From the NCBI RefSeq assembly GCF_030268685.1, contig NZ_BSRQ01000033.1, positions 1 through 63,817 on the forward strand: 63,817 nt of DNA, given 5' to 3'. The translations under genes were made by a program, and so were the position numbers. This stretch comes from Microtetraspora sp. NBRC 13810 (GTDB lineage Bacteria > Actinomycetota > Actinomycetes > Streptosporangiales > Streptosporangiaceae). This document shows, one piece after another, positions 63,752-63,817 of this stretch; the first letter of the stretch is position 1, and every line of letters starts with the position of its first letter. The notes under the pieces are model-generated. The model saw only the letters and a program-made list of their open reading frames with translations, was not told where the DNA came from and made no database searches.

Positions 63752-63817
63752 TCCGGCGGTGACCTACTCTCCCACACCGTCCCCAGTGCAGTACCATCGG
63801 CGCTGGAAGGCTTAACT
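63752..63817 (-). rRNA. rrf: 5S rRNA, partial (3' end)
   Basis: The reverse complement reads ...AAGCCTTCCAGCGCCGATGG...GGGAGAGTAGGTCACCGCCGGA, the 3' two-thirds of actinobacterial 5S rRNA. The 5' part continues beyond the window, so an rRNA operon with 23S and 16S lies to the right. Confidence 0.95.

Overview
The window is 63.8 kb of high-GC DNA with frequent GTG and TTG starts, tight operons and purine-rich ribosome binding sites. Gene content points to a filamentous actinomycete, most likely Streptosporangiaceae (Nonomuraea/Streptosporangium type); the family assignment is inference. Supporting signs are DUF2530, DUF3027, DUF3263 and DUF1707 proteins, an XPB-type helicase with its WYL-containing partner, a HelD-like ATPase, a groEL without groES and a short SepF homologue. 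No tRNA, CRISPR array or intact insertion sequence was found. A partial 5S rRNA on the minus strand closes the right end, so an rRNA operon lies just outside.

Region by region. (1) 1-2.85 kb is a scrap-yard of transferred or decaying genes. It holds a broken TetR gene next to a 38-bp palindrome, a DUF417/RclC-like membrane protein, SDR and haloacid-dehalogenase remnants, an intact TetR paralogue with a near-identical operator, and two integrase fragments on opposite strands. (2) 2.87-12.4 kb holds an ABC exporter, a flavodoxin divergent from a LuxR regulator with a built-in ATPase-like domain, an MFS exporter/FAD-oxidoreductase operon behind a large operator-like repeat, and a purine permease. 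(3) 12.4-27.8 kb is conserved chromosome: sacsin-like ATPase with DUF3027, MFS, cold-shock protein, HAD hydrolase, TetR, the XPB helicase pair, and a HelD-like RNA polymerase-recycling ATPase. (4) 27.9-33.2 kb has an Abi/HEPN protein, a secreted protein ending in LPVTG, an L,D-transpeptidase, groEL under two CIRCE operators and a cold-shock gene. (5) 33.2-35.7 kb is mostly non-coding and rich in short repeats around a DUF402 gene.

(6) 35.7-43.0 kb contains the most interesting unit: a SAM-I riboswitch in front of thrC and a CysO-like sulfur-carrier gene. It is followed by an ECF sigma factor, separated trehalose genes (otsA, otsB), an MFS gene, DUF3263 and a SAM hydrolase. (7) 43.1-51.5 kb has an orphan mycosin-like protease coupled to a membrane protein, a small Gly-rich secreted peptide, and a five-gene peptide ABC importer. 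(8) 52.1-63.8 kb holds a polysaccharide/teichoic-acid ABC exporter, a PEBP protein, a small gene under a LexA-like box, a KamA-like radical SAM enzyme, DUF1707, plsX, argS, a membrane protein, sepF, and the 3' end of the rRNA operon with its terminator.

Working together: thrC, the sulfur carrier and the riboswitch link amino-acid supply to SAM level. The sigma factor, otsA/otsB, groEL and cold-shock genes form a stress-response neighbourhood. The XPB pair, HelD-like ATPase and LexA-like box touch transcription and DNA damage.
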